From: Albifimbria verrucaria
Lineage: Eukaryota; Ascomycota; Sordariomycetes; Hypocreales; Stachybotryaceae
Direction of reading: 5' to 3'
NCBI GenBank assembly: GCA_020081605.1
Contig: JAHREC010000018.1
Coordinates: 434,001-498,000 of the forward strand
DNA length: 64,000 bases
Part shown: positions 48,191 to 62,600 of the stretch, piece by piece
Numbering within the stretch: position 1 is the first letter of the stretch
Layout: every line of letters begins with the position of its first letter
Made by a program: the position numbers and the translations under genes
The notes under the pieces: model-generated
The model's input: only the letters and a program-made list of their open reading frames with translations
Database searches by the model: none
Told to the model about the DNA's origin: nothing

Positions 48191-48544
48191 CTAAAATCGT
48201 GGCAAGTTACGCGTATTTCGCAATCCCATAAACCTCAAGAGTGTCGCATAGGTTGTTCTTAGCTTGCCAGTCCATCTCAATGCCTGGGTGTGCGCTACAC
48301 AGCTATCCCTGGTCTCACCAGACGACCTTGGCAAGTTGGCAACAGGGTCTAGGCCTAGGCCCAATGCATCTTTCAGTATGTTGCGGCACGGATTCATGAT
48401 GTAGAGATCCGTCCAAAGTGTCGCGTCCAGTTCACCTTCAAATGGGTTGTAGAAACTGCCACTAAGCGGTGTCATTCTCAAAGGCATTGCTGTGAATCGT
48501 AGCCATGCCTCGTGATTCGTGCCTGGCATAGAGCATTCTGGAGA
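48191..48544 (-). CDS. possible small gene or last exon, unrecognised
   Basis: An open frame on the minus strand has coding-like composition: NHEAWLRFTAMPLRMTPLSG, then FYNPFEGELDATLWTDLY, then LGLGLDPVANLPRSSG. The ATG at 48529 gives 112 residues. The open frame reaches further upstream to a TAA near 48563, so it could also be a terminal exon with an acceptor nearby. I recognise no family. It lies between MobA and ARP6. Confidence 0.3.
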   Translation of the reverse strand, partial: SPECSMPGTNHEAWLRFTAMPLRMTPLSGSFYNPFEGELDATLWTDLYIMNPCRNILKDALGLGLDPVANLPRSSGETRDSCVAHTQALRWTGKLRTTYATLLRFMGLRNTRNLPRF

Positions 48545-48794
48545 CTCAGGCGATGAACCACTTTATACGACTGTTGAACAGAAGTGCAGACTGAAAGCCG
48601 TGAGAGCTGTAATGAAACAAAGGATGGTTTCATCACGCAAGGGCTACTACCTGGTCAGAACATGACCAATAGCAAGTTCAGAAACCTGTGACTGCTCTGC
48701 CCAGACGAGGGAGCTGAGTTACCGTTTCTACCAGAATAGTAGGCTGAGGGCATATATCAGCTTTGTTCGTGATCTGCAAGCTCTGTTTCGATAA

Positions 48795-50199
48795 TCAGGA
48801 ACCAACGTCGTGAAGTCCCATTGAAAATTTTCGTGCCACCCAGGCGGCACCATGCTCCTCGTACTCTTGTTTGGTTACAGCGAGCTTCTCGATATTGGCG
48901 TGATTTGCCAAGTTGGCACCACCATACCAAGTGCTGGTAATCGGATTAGTAGGCCGTGCAACACGCACTACGCAGTCGTCAGGAGCCGCTGCACGACCTC
49001 CTCCCGCAACCGCTGTACAAATCCATCGAATAATGCATTCCCGCCAACGACAACGATGTTGGCGAGAAGCTCAGGCCACAGCCCCACCGGTAGCTCGGAT
49101 AAGGATTGCTGGATCAGCTCTGCCAGACCTGGCTGCCGCAATCCGATATCTGAGGGATTGAAGATCAATTCGGGAACGGTGAAGCGCTCGTTACGCAGCG
49201 TCACCACGTCCTCTGTCGACGTGGTAGCAGCCGCCAGCTTTTTGGATTTGGAGTGTCGAGCCGGGTCAAAATCGCAGAGGAGACCCTCGGAGCGCGCATG
49301 GAAGTCGGGCAAGACGTAGTCTTTGGCTATGCCTGCTCCAGTCAGGTAGTCCTCACGTCTGTTGCCTCGAGTGCCCCGCCAGCATCTTTCCAGGTCGTCC
49401 TTAAAGTTGGTCGACACATAGCAAGCGGCTTCCTTCATCTCATTGACAATGTAGGGGTCGTTTCGGACGTCAAAATGACGTAGGGAGATGACACGTGCGA
49501 GGTAATTCGTCAGCAGCTTTCCTCCCACGTCAAGCCTCCTAATTGCCGAGTGTAGCGGCATACCACGGAGCACTGGGGTGACGGTGGTATGGGAGAAGCC
49601 TGAGTCGACAACGAGCGCAATTTCGGCCGGGACATTTGGAACGGTCGCTGCGTCCTGCGGTGTGTGGAAGATGGATTGCAAGTCGTGGTAGGCATTGAAG
49701 GTGGAGCCTAATCTCGTCAGTTTGTTGGACGGGTAGATACGACCAAAGACGCAGCCCACATACCGATTCCCCTGTAATAGCTGGAAAAGCCATACTCCTC
49801 AAAGACTATCTGGTCGCAATTCGTTTGTAGAACCGGCAGTCCATTTGGCTGTTCTGACAGAATCAGACGCGTCTCGGCAGGGTCGCATTTCAGCGTAGCG
49901 CCATTGTCGAAAAACTCATGATCCCAAATCTCTTTCTGTGCCTCCCAGTTGACAATGAAGCCCTTCTCGACCGGCCTACGAAACTGAATCTCCCCGAAGT
50001 CGCGGCACGTAGCCAAGTCCGATCCAACGTATAGCTTCCTGTTGCGATCTCGTGCAATACAGTTGGGGACGACGAGGGGTTCGTCAATGTGGGCGTTGCG
50101 TACGAAACCGGCCTTCAGCGTGTACGCTCCATTGTCGATCACAAGTGTGTTTTGCGGGCGAACGGGAGGCTTCACCTTGGCCTTGCGTCCTCCAGCCAT
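48795..50199 (-). CDS. ARP6: actin-related protein 6 (ARP6)
   Basis: This is a nuclear subunit of the SWR1 chromatin remodeller, which deposits histone H2A.Z. It has 449 residues and one 56-bp intron (49708-49763). The actin fold is shown by TLVIDNGAYTLKAGF (phosphate 1), RPVEKGFIVNWEAQKEIWDH, ALVVDSGFSHTTVTPVLRG (phosphate 2), GMPLHSAIRRLDVGGKLLTN and VVVGGNALFDGFVQRL (adenosine region). The insertion and the order fit ARP6 better than other ARPs. The Met at 50199 opens a basic lead, MAGGRKAKVKPP. One base is missing at 48986-48987, which would otherwise cut off the last 60 residues, including TSTWYGGANLA. A housekeeping gene with this defect argues for sequencing error rather than decay. 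Confidence 0.88.
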
Positions 50200-50697
50200 T
50201 GGAAACGGGGTTGCGCCGTCGAGGAGCACGGGCAGAGGGAACAGCGAATATGCGAGGTAAGTAAGTGACTGGAAGCTCACAATGACGTTTCTCGTGTTTG
50301 GGAAAAGAAATGGAAACGCGAAGTCACGTGCGTAGGAAAGTGTGATTTATGCCTACCCTGGACTTCACGGCCCCTATTCGACAGGCTTGCGATGAACCAA
50401 CCGGGCCACGGAAAAGCAATTAATGGAGATTAAATTACTTTTCACCAGATTTGGGAACTCGAAGATCTTGATAATTGTTTTAATTGAAATAGTATCGGAA
50501 TCTGTGTATATAAATATGCGGACAAAGGAAATGCAACGAGATTGAAATCTAAACACTAGAGAAAATACCCAACCGAAACATAAGCCTTGCAAAACACTTT
50601 GAATTCCAAATGAAACGACTCTTCCCTTTTATCAACATAATGAACTGTAATATCCTTTTTTTTTTTTTTTTGTTTTTGTTTTTGGTACCACTTCTTT
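50200..50697. other. spacer between NRPS 3' end and ARP6 start, with T run
   Basis: The two genes lie in tandem on the minus strand, about 500 bp apart. A run of 16 T at 50656-50671 sits just after the NRPS stop. It should hold the ARP6 promoter. Confidence 0.5.
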
Positions 50698-53600
50698 TTA
50701 TTGCGCAGATGTTACTGCGGCTGTGGCAATGGTTGACGATTGCTTATGCACCTCGCTCAGCATCTGACCTGAGCCCATCTCGAGCGTGTCTGAAAGCACA
50801 CATAGTTCATTCTTCTTCAGATCTTCCAGGTCATCATCGAACCATGGTGTGGCAGTAGGAGTGATGATGTCTTCCATGTCTTGCTCCTGTGAAGGGCTAA
50901 TCGCCAGGTAAGAGCTGAGAGCCGCATCGGGGTCTTCAGAGAAGGCTGTGATGGCCTGGCAGAACGAGTGGAACAACTTCTCCGCGAATGAACGCTCAAT
51001 CGAGCCATCAGATGCGTAGATCAGGCACACCTCGAGGTTGTTCGCATCAACTGGTGTGGTAACGACACTGAAATCGGCCGGGTCCTCCTGCGAGGCCAAT
51101 GCACCGACCTTGTATGTGTTGCCTCCGATTGTCAAATTGCTAGTTTGTGGCATGCTCTGATGTTGGAGCATAGTAGAGAAGCCTCTTGAGGCTCGGCTGT
51201 CGTCCCAGTCGGTGCACTTCTCGATAATCTCGCGGAATCCGAGTGACTCGTAGGGCATGTTGTCCACCTGCTGATTCTGCACATACTGAAGAAGTTGGAG
51301 GACAGTCCAAGCAGCTTGGTGACGGACGCGGACCGGCACCATGTTCAGACAAGGTCCCACAATACTCTCGATACCTGGGACACCAGCGATATTGCGTCCA
51401 CTAATGATGTGACCAAAGACAACATCGGACTTGCCTGTGACCTGCGCCAGCACCATTGACCATGCAGCCTTCACAATGGAAGCGGTGGTGATGTTCAGTG
51501 CGGCGAGTGATTGGGAAGGCACCACCTGTTTCAAAATTTCGGTCGGCATTGTTGTGAGTGTCGATCGTTCCCGTTGGATAATGTCTGTCATAGATGAACC
51601 CCGGAGAAGGTTCCTCCAGTATGAATAGTGTTCGGGGTGATCTTCCCCAAAGCTCCGCGGACGTACTTGGCATATGAAGGCGTCGGTAGGATGAGTTCGC
51701 CTTCATAGCAAGCCTTTAATGCCTCGAGGATTGCTGGGAAGCAAACACCATCGTATTGTGCGTGCGATAGTCTGATGAAGATTCTGTGATGCTGTGAAGA
51801 CTTCTCGAGGGCAACAATGAACCGGACACAAGACTCGCCCATCCGAGGCGTCTCATTACGATGATTTTGTTCAAGTTCTGCTGTAAATTGTTCAATATCC
51901 TCCACGTTTTCATGGACTCTGACGTCGGGATGAAGCTGGCGAAGAACGATTTGCAAGTACCGTTGTTGGTATGGAATGAAAACTGTACGAAGAATATCGT
52001 AGGATGCCACAACGTTGCCGATGCTTTCTCGAAGCAATCCGATATCCAAAGGACCAGAGCCGTCTATGTAGAAATGGTTGAGCATCCATCGCGACTCGAG
52101 CAGACTACCAGCAATCGAAAGGGTCTGGAAGTCTGTTGTGGGAAGCACGTCTGCGATACTGGCTCGAGATATATGAGCAGTGGGGCAGACGTAGTCGCGG
52201 ACGAATTGTTCGGTATCCTTCTCCTCTAGCAACGAGAACGACTCATAGAGCTCCTCTTCTGCTAGGCCACCATCCTTCTTCGAATACACTGTTTCGCTGT
52301 CGCTTGAAGCCGCCTCAAACTCCTCTGATGATCTTGAGAGCAAGCAATTAAGCATGTCACCAAATGTTGGGTTCTTGAAGATATCCGCAACGGTAAGGGG
52401 ATGCCTTCCTCCCTTGCACTGCCGACCATAGACATGGCGATGATGGAGTCACCGCCAAGTTCGAAGAAGCTGTCTTCATTAGAGACTGGCACAGTCTCCA
52501 AACCGAGTGTCTCTTTCCAAAGTACCATCAGCTTCTCAGCCAACATCTCACGGAGAACAGAAATGTCATTGAGCTTCTTGGTAGGCGCGAGTCTTGGAGA
52601 GTTAGTGACGCTCGATGATTTGCTGTTGGAGAAGCCATTGGCGGTGGCGCTCTTGCGGCTTGACTCTGATGATCGGGTGACCTCTCGTACTAATGGCTGG
52701 GTAATCTCTTGCGCCTTCAAATTAATGATCTTTTGAAGGTCAATTGAGTCGAGGGATTCCGTGTCAGTTGTCTGTAGATCTCCATTTGTGATGATTTGTG
52801 AGCGCTGGAAGATGCGCAACTGAGAGATGTCTTGCTCCGCATAGTCAATGAAGTCATCGAGAATGTCTGAGAATGCTTGAACAAGGTCTTCTGCCTGATC
52901 ATCTGAAAGCACATCTGTCCAGTAGCGGAATACGACACCTTCGTCGTTACGGGTTGTGTTAACGTTCATGGTGACGGCATATTCGCTGGGATCATGTGCT
53001 TCGATAGGGTCGTAGGTAATAGAGCCAGAGTCAGACTCATCACCCGCTGTACCGGCGTTCTGGATAGACACAGCTGTGTTGAAGAAACCCTTGTTTTTCA
53101 TTCCCAGAGCGTGATTTACGCGAGCAAGAGAAAAGTGCTGGTGCGGCAAACTAGCCAAGTAATCCTCTTGTGCTCTGTGGAATAGGTTCTTGAGCAGGGT
53201 CTTTGGCGTAAACTGGAATCGGACCACAAGCATGTTGATAAATGGTCCAACAATCTCTTCAATACCATCGATGCGTGCATCGCGGCCGGATGCGAGGTAT
53301 CCAAAACAGACATCCTCGAGTTTGGTATAGCTGCGAAGTACAAGAGCCCACGCAGCCAGGATAACGCTGGAGAATGTGACCTCGCTGTCTGAGCATAGCA
53401 TGTGCAACTCGGTGAATCGATTGAAGTCAAGTGCCACGGAACCAAGGCTGCGTTCAGTGGTATCATTGTTCAATGCTGGGAACTCTGTGAAATCAGCGCC
53501 TTGGAGATAGTTGGTCCAGAAGTTGAGGCTCATGTCCGTAGGTTGAGCGGAAATGTATTTGATGTACTCCTTGTAGGATGGTGCTTCCGTCTGAGGGAGT

Positions 53601-56600
53601 TTCTCGTTGTATGCCATGGTAATGTCTCGCAGGATTAATCCTGTGGAAGCACCATCTGTGACGGCATGGTTCATCTCAAACTTCATGAACACCTTGCCTT
53701 GTGGCGTCTGACAGATAGTGATCTGGTATGGAAGCGTTGGACCAGATCCTCTGTTTGTCTTCTCCAAAGAAATGGCGTTCAGTTTTGCCATCACCTCAAT
53801 TTCTCTGCAACGAATCAAGCTGATTCTGGTCTTGCGAGGTTTCAAGACAACCTGGTCGAATGTACCACCACGGTAGACACTGTCTGTAAAGACGGTTCTC
53901 AGAGCGGCATGACGATTGATGACTTGAGCACAAGCTTGTGATAACTTCTTCGCGTCAATGCGATCACCGGCAGCAGGTACAACTTCTACCACGGTATGGA
54001 AGAGATATCGTCCAGGGTCCTGCATTTGACTCAGGAGCATACCAGTCTGCATTGGAGAGCATGGGTAAATATCCTCCACCTCCTCGAAACCAGCGACTCG
54101 TAAAGCTGGAAGTGACTTGGTCACAAGTTTTTGCAGCTCTGTGTAGTTCATTGGTAGGAGAGGAAGGTCACTGAGAGTGGGCGTAGGTCGGATTTCGCTC
54201 AGTTTTCTTGCTGTGTTGACGAGGACCATCTTGCAGTTCGATATCCACTGTGTGATGCGATCTTCATGAAGCATGTGCTTGTTGTACATGAACAAGAACT
54301 CGATACCTTCATCGGAGATAGAGACAGATATCTCAAAAAGTGCCAATCGGTTTGTTCTGGCACCTACATCGGACACAAGGTTGGCCTCCTCGTCTGTCTT
54401 CTTGTAGTCGAAACTTTCTAGTAAGGATGCGCTCTTGCCAATTTGTTGCGTGCGTCCGAGATAGTTCAGTAAGATTTCCATTGGCTCATGCTCATTGAAC
54501 TCTCGCTTGCCCGATTCCGTCAGATATCTGTATGCAAAGTAAGGACGCCCATTGCTTGGTATGCTTCGACGCACATCCTTTACTTGTCGAATGGAATCAA
54601 TGCTGTCTTCCAAGTTATCTAGGAGATCTGCACAGGGCAAAGCGATGTGAACCATCCAACCGTTTGCGTAATGTCGATAGAATGATCCCAAGGCTCGCGA
54701 CCATGACCTTCGTTGAATAGTGTGGGCATGTGGCGCTCTTCGAAAGTAAGGCTGAATGATTGTAGGATCGCTGAGATAAACAGATCCAAAGGCTCTGTTC
54801 TGAGAGGTCCGTGGCAATCTCCCATTGCCAAATTGACAAGCTCGTTGTCTGACACAACAAATGATTGGCGTGTTACGTCTCCATATGCATTGTCAACTTC
54901 TGACATTCCCCAAAATCCGACATCGGCACGTTCCACAGGGAAGGGAAGCACACTATCGCCACGCATCTCCATTGATCTCGCCTGCTGAGCTTGAGCCGCA
55001 CACCATGACTGGAATGAGAAAGGCTTTGCAGACTTGAGAGATCCAGTTGTAAGGCAGGTCTCTAGGTCTTGTATAATATTGAGCCAGGACACAACATCAA
55101 CCACTAGATGATGAGCAATGAGGAGATTATTTGGGTTTCATCCGACATCTCGAACAAATCGGCAATGAACAATGGACCCGAGATGATGTCGATGGCCTTC
55201 TGGCTAGAAGAGATAATGGGGTCATCTCGGACTCGGTAGCTATCTTGTGGAAACGGAAGCTGCAAGAGGATTCAATCTCTGAAGTGACCTGTTGACTCCA
55301 ATCTCCACTCGCGGTCCTAGAGAAACGCGAGCGGAGCATTGAATGCTTCTGGACGAGGGCATGCACGGCAAGCTCAACATCGTGGACTTCGACCTTGCGT
55401 CTGATGACCAACAGCTGGCTTTGATTGAAGTGATCCCTCTTTCTTTATCGGAGCTGTTATTGAAGTAAAGTTGCTGGATAGGCGACAAAGAGAAGGGCGA
55501 ATCCACTTGCTCTTCGTGGTTGGAAATTTCCAATTGCGATCGTCGGCCTTCTGCGTCAATAATCCTTGCTAGGTCTGTGATAGACTTGCTCTTGATGATT
55601 TCTTGGAGTGAGAGCTTAATTGAGTGATCACGGCAACGAGTCATGACTTGCATTGCTGTGATGGAATCACCACCCATGCTGATGAAGGACTGGTTAACTG
55701 GCATAGCTTCCTCAGATAGGTTCAGAATTGAAGCCCATATGGCTTTGAGTAGTTGCCCTGTCGGTGTCTCCGGTTCGGTTATCTCATCATTGCTATCAGC
55801 ACTGACTGCTCTCTTGTAGGTTTCAAGGTCCATAGTAGTTATCCATGTATGAACCCGAGTTCTGTCAAGTTTGCCAGACACAAGGAGAGGAATTGCTTCT
55901 ACCACCAACCAAACTGAGGGTATCATGTACGGTGGCAGAGTTTCAGACAAACGATCCTGTATAGCAGAAATTTGAACGCGTGCAGCTTCCATTTGGGAGG
56001 CTGAAACTGGAATGCACTCGGATGCTTTGATTGCTGGGTCGGTAGATGATAGCCCATGGAGTGAAACGGTAGCCACAAGACGGCCCTTGCATATTCCGGA
56101 CTTGGGGAGATTCACAAGCGCATGGCGGATACGAGGGTCGGGTTCCAGGTTTGCCTCAATTTCACCAAGCTCCATACGCTGACCGTGGAGTTTCACCTGG
56201 TGATCCTTGCGGCCCATGAAAGTCAGGCTACCATCTGGTAAGTACTTGACCAGATCTCCTGTCTTGTACAAGCGGAGCGGCTGGCCATCTTGTTGTTTGG
56301 TCACAAATTCTGCCCATGCTGGATTTTCGACAAAAGACCTTGCTGTCTTTGCTTCGTCATTCAGATAGCCACGAGCCACGATTGGACCGTCGATAAGCAG
56401 TTCGCCGACACAACCAAGGGGCACGAGGTAATTATGATCTCTGGGATCCACGACCCAGGTGTGACCACCATCCATGGCACGTCCGATGTTGGTATGATCC
56501 TTTTGTGTAGAGACATCAGAATTAGAAACACAGAAGATAGTGCATTCTGCAGGTCCGTAGCCATTCATCAAGGTGATTTTATCGGCCCAAGTCTTGATTG

Positions 56601-59600
56601 TCTCGGGCGTTAGGGCTTCACCACCACAAACAAGGGTCTTCAAGGTAGTGAAGGATGAGGGCTCAAGGATGTTGGCCACTGAGGGTGTCAAGAAAGCCCA
56701 AGTGGCTCCCAGAGTGTTCATTGCTCCTGCAACGTCGCTAGTTCGCATTTCTTCGCTTGGAACACAGAGACAAGCACCAGTTGTCAAGGCGCCAAAGGTC
56801 TCACCCATGGCAATGTCGAAGGCGTAAGAGGTGAAATGGAACACCCTCGAAGTTGGTGTAAATTGCATACGTTTCATAAACGCTTTGGAGCTGGTACAGA
56901 ATGAATGATGCTCAATCACCACGCCCTTGGGCTTGCCCGTGCTTCCAGAAGTGTAAATAACGAACGCAGCATTGCGACTATTGACATTCGGCAGAACCTG
57001 CTGGCTATCGTCTTGAGACATCAAGTCAATGTTGAAAAGAGCACTATCAACAACAATAACTGTAGTTGGAAGGTCGGCAAAGCGGTCTTGATATTTGGAG
57101 GAGCAAAGCACAACCTTAGCCACAGAATCGCGAGTGATCTCTGCATGACGCGCTGGAGGATGAGCAGGATCAAAGGGAATAATGGCACCTCCGGCTAGGA
57201 CCACGGCAAGCATTGATACAGAGGTCCAAATGCCCCTATCCATACAGCAAGGTACGAATGTCTCAGGCTTCACGCCCTTGCTAACCAAGACTTTAGCAAG
57301 GCGGGTTGCATGCTGACGGACGGCATTGTAGCTGAGTTCTCCATCCCATGCATGAATAGCAGTGGCATGAGGTTGTCGTGAGGCAGCTTCGATGAATAAA
57401 TCCGGAATGCTTGTGTTAACGTCATCGAATGTGAACTCATTCCACTTGTTAATGATCTCCACATCCTCCGGACTGCAAAGGCGAAGCTCTGCCACCTTGC
57501 GAATAGGCTCGCGGGACATATCAATGAGCTGCTGGACTAGTGCGTCGAATTGGTGCACAATTCGCTTCACCTGCCAACTCGAAATTACAGAGTCGTTATG
57601 GTGGATAGTCAGGCCCAAGCCTTGTGCCTCAATGGCGCATTCAAGAACAAGAGGATAGGTGAAAAAGTTCTCTTGCTCGACGTCGCTATCCAGTGTTTTC
57701 ATCAGTTGCTGCTGTTCTGCAGACTCATTGGAGGATTGAATGACTAGCAAGTTGTTGAAGTCGCATGCTATTGCCATGGTTTGGCCAAGGCGTTTAATGT
57801 TCTGGAGACCTGCATGCTGATATGGTATCACCTCAGTCGCCTTCTCATGGAGAGTCTTTAAGAAGTGCCTGACGGTGACGTCTCTGTCGATTTCGACACG
57901 TGTGGGCACAGTAGTCAAAGTTGGGCCAAGAATATCACCAACTCCATGCAGTGCAATATCGCGTCCCGAAAGCGTTTCACCGAAGACGACGTCATCCGAA
58001 CCAGTCTGTGCTCCTACAACAAGTGCCCAAGCTGCACGGACGATTGTAGGTACTGTGATATCAATGTCAAGACTGCCTTTGTTGTATGAGATGTCGTGTT
58101 TCAAGGTGACACTGGTGCCAGTGTTCGGTGAGGCAGCCAACACGGGCGGGAAATGTGATGGAGACGCTCCAAGGAACTTTGCCTTCCAGAAATCATTTGA
58201 TGCTTGGGTATCCACATCTGCCAAGTATTTCACGAAGTTGGCGAAGGGGACGTTCTGGAGGAGTGGGCGAGCTTCGCCTTGGCTGTAAAAGTCCTCCACC
58301 AATTTCATCATAGTAGGCATACTCCAAGCATCATACAGAGCATGGTGTACTGTCCATACGAAGTAACGTGTATTCTCAGATCCATGGACGAGCGTGTATT
58401 GTGCTAGAGCGCCACCGTTATGTCCTGGAACGGAGCTGGTGTTACCAGTGGCGGCGTCTAAGCTTGTAGCAGTATTCCAGACAATGGGTTGGGGCTGAAG
58501 AACCACCTGATAGAACTTGGAGGTTTTGGAGTTGACGATGCGAGATCTCAAAATGTCAACTTGGTCAACCGTTCTTTGCCATGCGAGTTTGAACTGATCG
58601 AGGTCAACATTTTCTGGTAGTTCGAAGACATTCTCGGCAACATATGCTCCAGGCTGCTGCAATGATAATGCGACAAGACCTTCTTGCAGAGAACTACAAG
58701 GATAGATATCCTGTACTTGGCTCTTGTGAACCCCACAACGTTCTGCAAGCTCATCCAGGAGGAGAGCAGGAGAAGCAACATCTCGCAACATCGACATTGC
58801 CTTTACTGAAGCCACGCTTGAGTCACCCAACTGTCCACAAACAGTTGCCATGTCTGACAGCTTTGGGTGCCTGAAAACGTTGATGACAGTCAAAGCAATG
58901 CGTTCCGTTCTAGCTGCAGCAACAAGCTTCATTGCGCCTACAGAGTCTCCACCAAGCCTGAAGAAGCTGTCGTCTTTACTGATAGATTTTGAATCGAGGT
59001 TCAGAACCTTCTGCCAAACCTTCTGCAACTTGATTTCCATAAGAGTAGTAGGTTTGCGCTTCTGGCTGGCACCGGCAAGTTTGTATATGCCGATATGCTG
59101 CAGTGGTATGCTTTGAGCAATTGCTCGTAGTCTTTGACGATCCAGTTTACCTGACAATGTCCAGGGCATTTTCGTGACTGGGATGTATATGGTAGGTAGC
59201 ATGTACGACGGGAGAGCACCTTGCAAAGCTGATTTGAGAGACTCTGCTGTCTTCATCATAGAAACAGACATAGGCAGGAGGATTTCGTCAACCTTTTGAA
59301 TAAAGTCATTCTCGCTTTGATCTGCTCGGAGCTTTTCGTCATTTGTGAAGAAAACAGCCAAGGCTTTGGTGGAAGTCTTGCTCTGCGGAACGACCAAGTC
59401 CACAACCGACTGAACATCTGCTGGGAGATTGACCTTGACGTGATGTTCAATCTCTCCAAGTTCAATTCGCTGTCCATTAAGCTTGATTTGTGTATCCTTT
59501 CGACCGATATAGTTGAAAGACCCATCGGAGTTGTAAACCACAAGGTCACCGGTTTTATACATACGGTCTCTGCGGCTTCCAGGAAGAGCCATGTTCTTTC

Positions 59601-62600
59601 TCCATTCTGGGTGCTCGATAAAAGCAGCGCGAGTTTTTGATTCGTTGTTGAGGTAGCCCCTTGCGACAATAGGGCCTTCGACCACTAGCTCACCGATGCT
59701 ACCGATAGGCATGAGGCGGTCATGGTTGCGAGGATCAACAATCCAGCAGCGACTGCCTACAGCGTGGCCAATGCAGGCTGGTTCCCTATTCAACACAACC
59801 CCATTCTCATCCACCTTGGTGCTTGTGGCCGCAATAACGGATGTCTCGCTGGGTCCATAAGCATTGACGAGACTAGCTTCGTTGGCCCACTTGACGATAT
59901 GATCCCTAGACATCGCTTCGCCTCCGGTAACAAGGACCTTGAGAGTAGGAACTGCACCTGGCTTCAGAACATTTGCCACAGAGGGGTAAGCAATGTCCAG
60001 GTAACATTGAACTTATTGATAACAGCAGCCAGGTCGTTGAGACGGTCTTCGTCACTAGGTATGCAGATGCATCCACCTACAAGCAATGTAGAAAGAATTT
60101 CCATGATGCTGGCGTCGAATGTGTGCGACGCAAACTGCAACACCCGTGAGTTGGAAGTCATCTTGATGGCTCTAGCATGTGCGATGCCTCCAGTAGTGAA
60201 TGCGCCGTGCTCAATAATTGTGCCTTTGGGCAAACCCGTTGTGCCGGAAGTGAAAATGATGTAAGCTGGATTGTGTGGCGCAACCTGAACTTGAAGGGAT
60301 GCCATTGAGTCCATTGGTATTTTGGAGACTGTGTCTCGACTAACAGGGTATACCTTAACACCTGAATTCTCAAACTTCTTTTCGAGAGATGGAGAGCAAA
60401 GCACAAGTTTAGCATCGACATTCTCCAAGAGGTAGCTTATACGTTCCGGCGGATGAGTTGGGTCGAGTGGAACAAAAGCTCCTCCAGCCTTGAGAACACC
60501 CATCATTGCCACAACTGTCCAAGCAGACTTTGTGAAACATAAGGAACATACGTCTCCTCTTTCACTCCCAAAGAAACTAGTTCTTTCGCAAGTTGTGAAG
60601 CAAGGAGATCTAGCTCATTGTATGTGAAAGAAGCGTCCCAAGCGTGTACTGCTGGTGTATCATCTGGCCGTGATTTCACATTTTCCTCGAAAACGTGGTG
60701 CACGCACTGCTCGCGGAACTCCGGTTCCTCTTGATTCCAGGATGTTAATTGTTGTGAGCAATGTGTGCTGAGGACATCCAGGCTACCAATTGGAGTAGTT
60801 GATTCGTAAGCCACGATCGAACTCAGAATTTGATCAAATGTCGAAGCAATGTTCTTGGCTTGAGAGTCGGAGATCTTGTTTTCCCAGTAGCACAGCTGCA
60901 GCTCAGCTCTTGACTCCCAGACCTCAACGTTGACAGTGATATCGTATTCACTAGGATCCTGTGCATCACTAACATCAAACGAGAGTTGTCCTGTAGCCAT
61001 GTTCTTCGAAACCGATCTTCTCTGGAAAGAATAGGCTGTGTTGAACAAAGGTGAGTTGGCTGCACTTGTTCCATGTTGAACGTCCGCCAATGAAACATGT
61101 TTGTTGAGCATGCCTGCCATCAGATCTGCCTGAATACCTTCGAGTACATCACCCAGGCTCATGGCGGGGTTCAATTGGACTCTGCAGATAAGCATGTTGA
61201 TGAAGACACCGATTGCCTCATCGATACCAGAGACTGGGATGTCCCGTCCTGCCACGAGGTATCCGAAGCATACATCGTCTAAGCCGGTGTATGCTTGCAG
61301 TACCAGAGCCCAAGCTAGCTGGAATACGTTGGATAGTGTGAAGCCTCTCTCAGTACAGAATTTTTGGAGGTCAGAGGCGCGAGAGATCTCCTGGTCTAGT
61401 GCCTTCAGGGTTCTTGGCTCAGCCACTCCATCATTCAGTGTTGGGAAATAGCAAGGCTCGACTCCAGAAAGATAATTTCTCCAGTAGTCAACAGTCTTGG
61501 CACTAGAACCACTCTGCAAGTAGGCAATGTAGTCTCTGTAAACCGAGATAGGTGATGCCTGTAGACTGCCGTTGTAGGCTAAAGCCAGGTCGCGGAACAA
61601 GATTGGCATCGAAGTGCCATCGGAGATGGCATGGCTCATTTCAAGCACACAGAAGACCCGACCGTTAGTTGTCTTGCAGATCCTGAGACGATGAGGTGGT
61701 TGGTTTTCGGGTACACCCATGGCTGATTCCACGCTGAGATTCGTGAGGAGCTCATCATCGCTACACTCAAGATAAGACACTGTTGCATTATGATGCTTGA
61801 GGACAACCTGGTCCATGGTGCCTTCTTGAAGCAAACTACCCACAAAGATGGTTCGAAGGGTTGAATGACGTTTCACAACAGCTTGCCAGGCATCTGCAAG
61901 ACGAGCGACTTCCACAAATCCACCATTGGAAGAAATCTTGACCTCAAACGTGACTGAGTATGCATAATAGCTGGGGTTCTTGATTTGTGTGAAGAGAATT
62001 CCTTGTTGTACTGGGGAGCATGGGTAGGCCGTCTCGATCTCCTCCAGAGACTCCACACCTATCTGTGAAAGCTTCTCTTGGATTTGACTGACACCATTGA
62101 AAGCCAATGGAAGCAATGGGAAATCAGCCATTGTAGGCAGACGTTGCGATTGAGATAGTCTTTCAACTGTCTCTACAATAGATTTGTGGCAATTCTCTAT
62201 CCATCGCGTGATTGTATCTTGGCGCTTCATGTGTCGGTTGTAGGAGAAGCTGAAGTTGAGGCTTCCATTGATGACAGAGGCTGTGATCTCAATGAGAGAC
62301 AGGCGTGGGACACTGCTGCCAACATCTGTTAGAGAATTGATTGAATCCATCATGGTGCCATCTAGGGTCTTGAAAACCGAGTCGCCAGACTCGGTGCTCT
62401 GCGTCTGCCCTAGGAAATTGAAAGCAATCTCGACAGGCCAAGAGCCAAGAAGCTGGTTCTTAGTGTCCTTCGCCAGGAGACTGTGAGCAAAATAAGGTCT
62501 TCCTTTCCCAGGTACCTTGCGCCTGAAATCCTTAATCCAAGCCACAAGATCTAGTATGTCTGCATCTATGGACGCATCTTCAGGCAAAGCGATGGGACAC

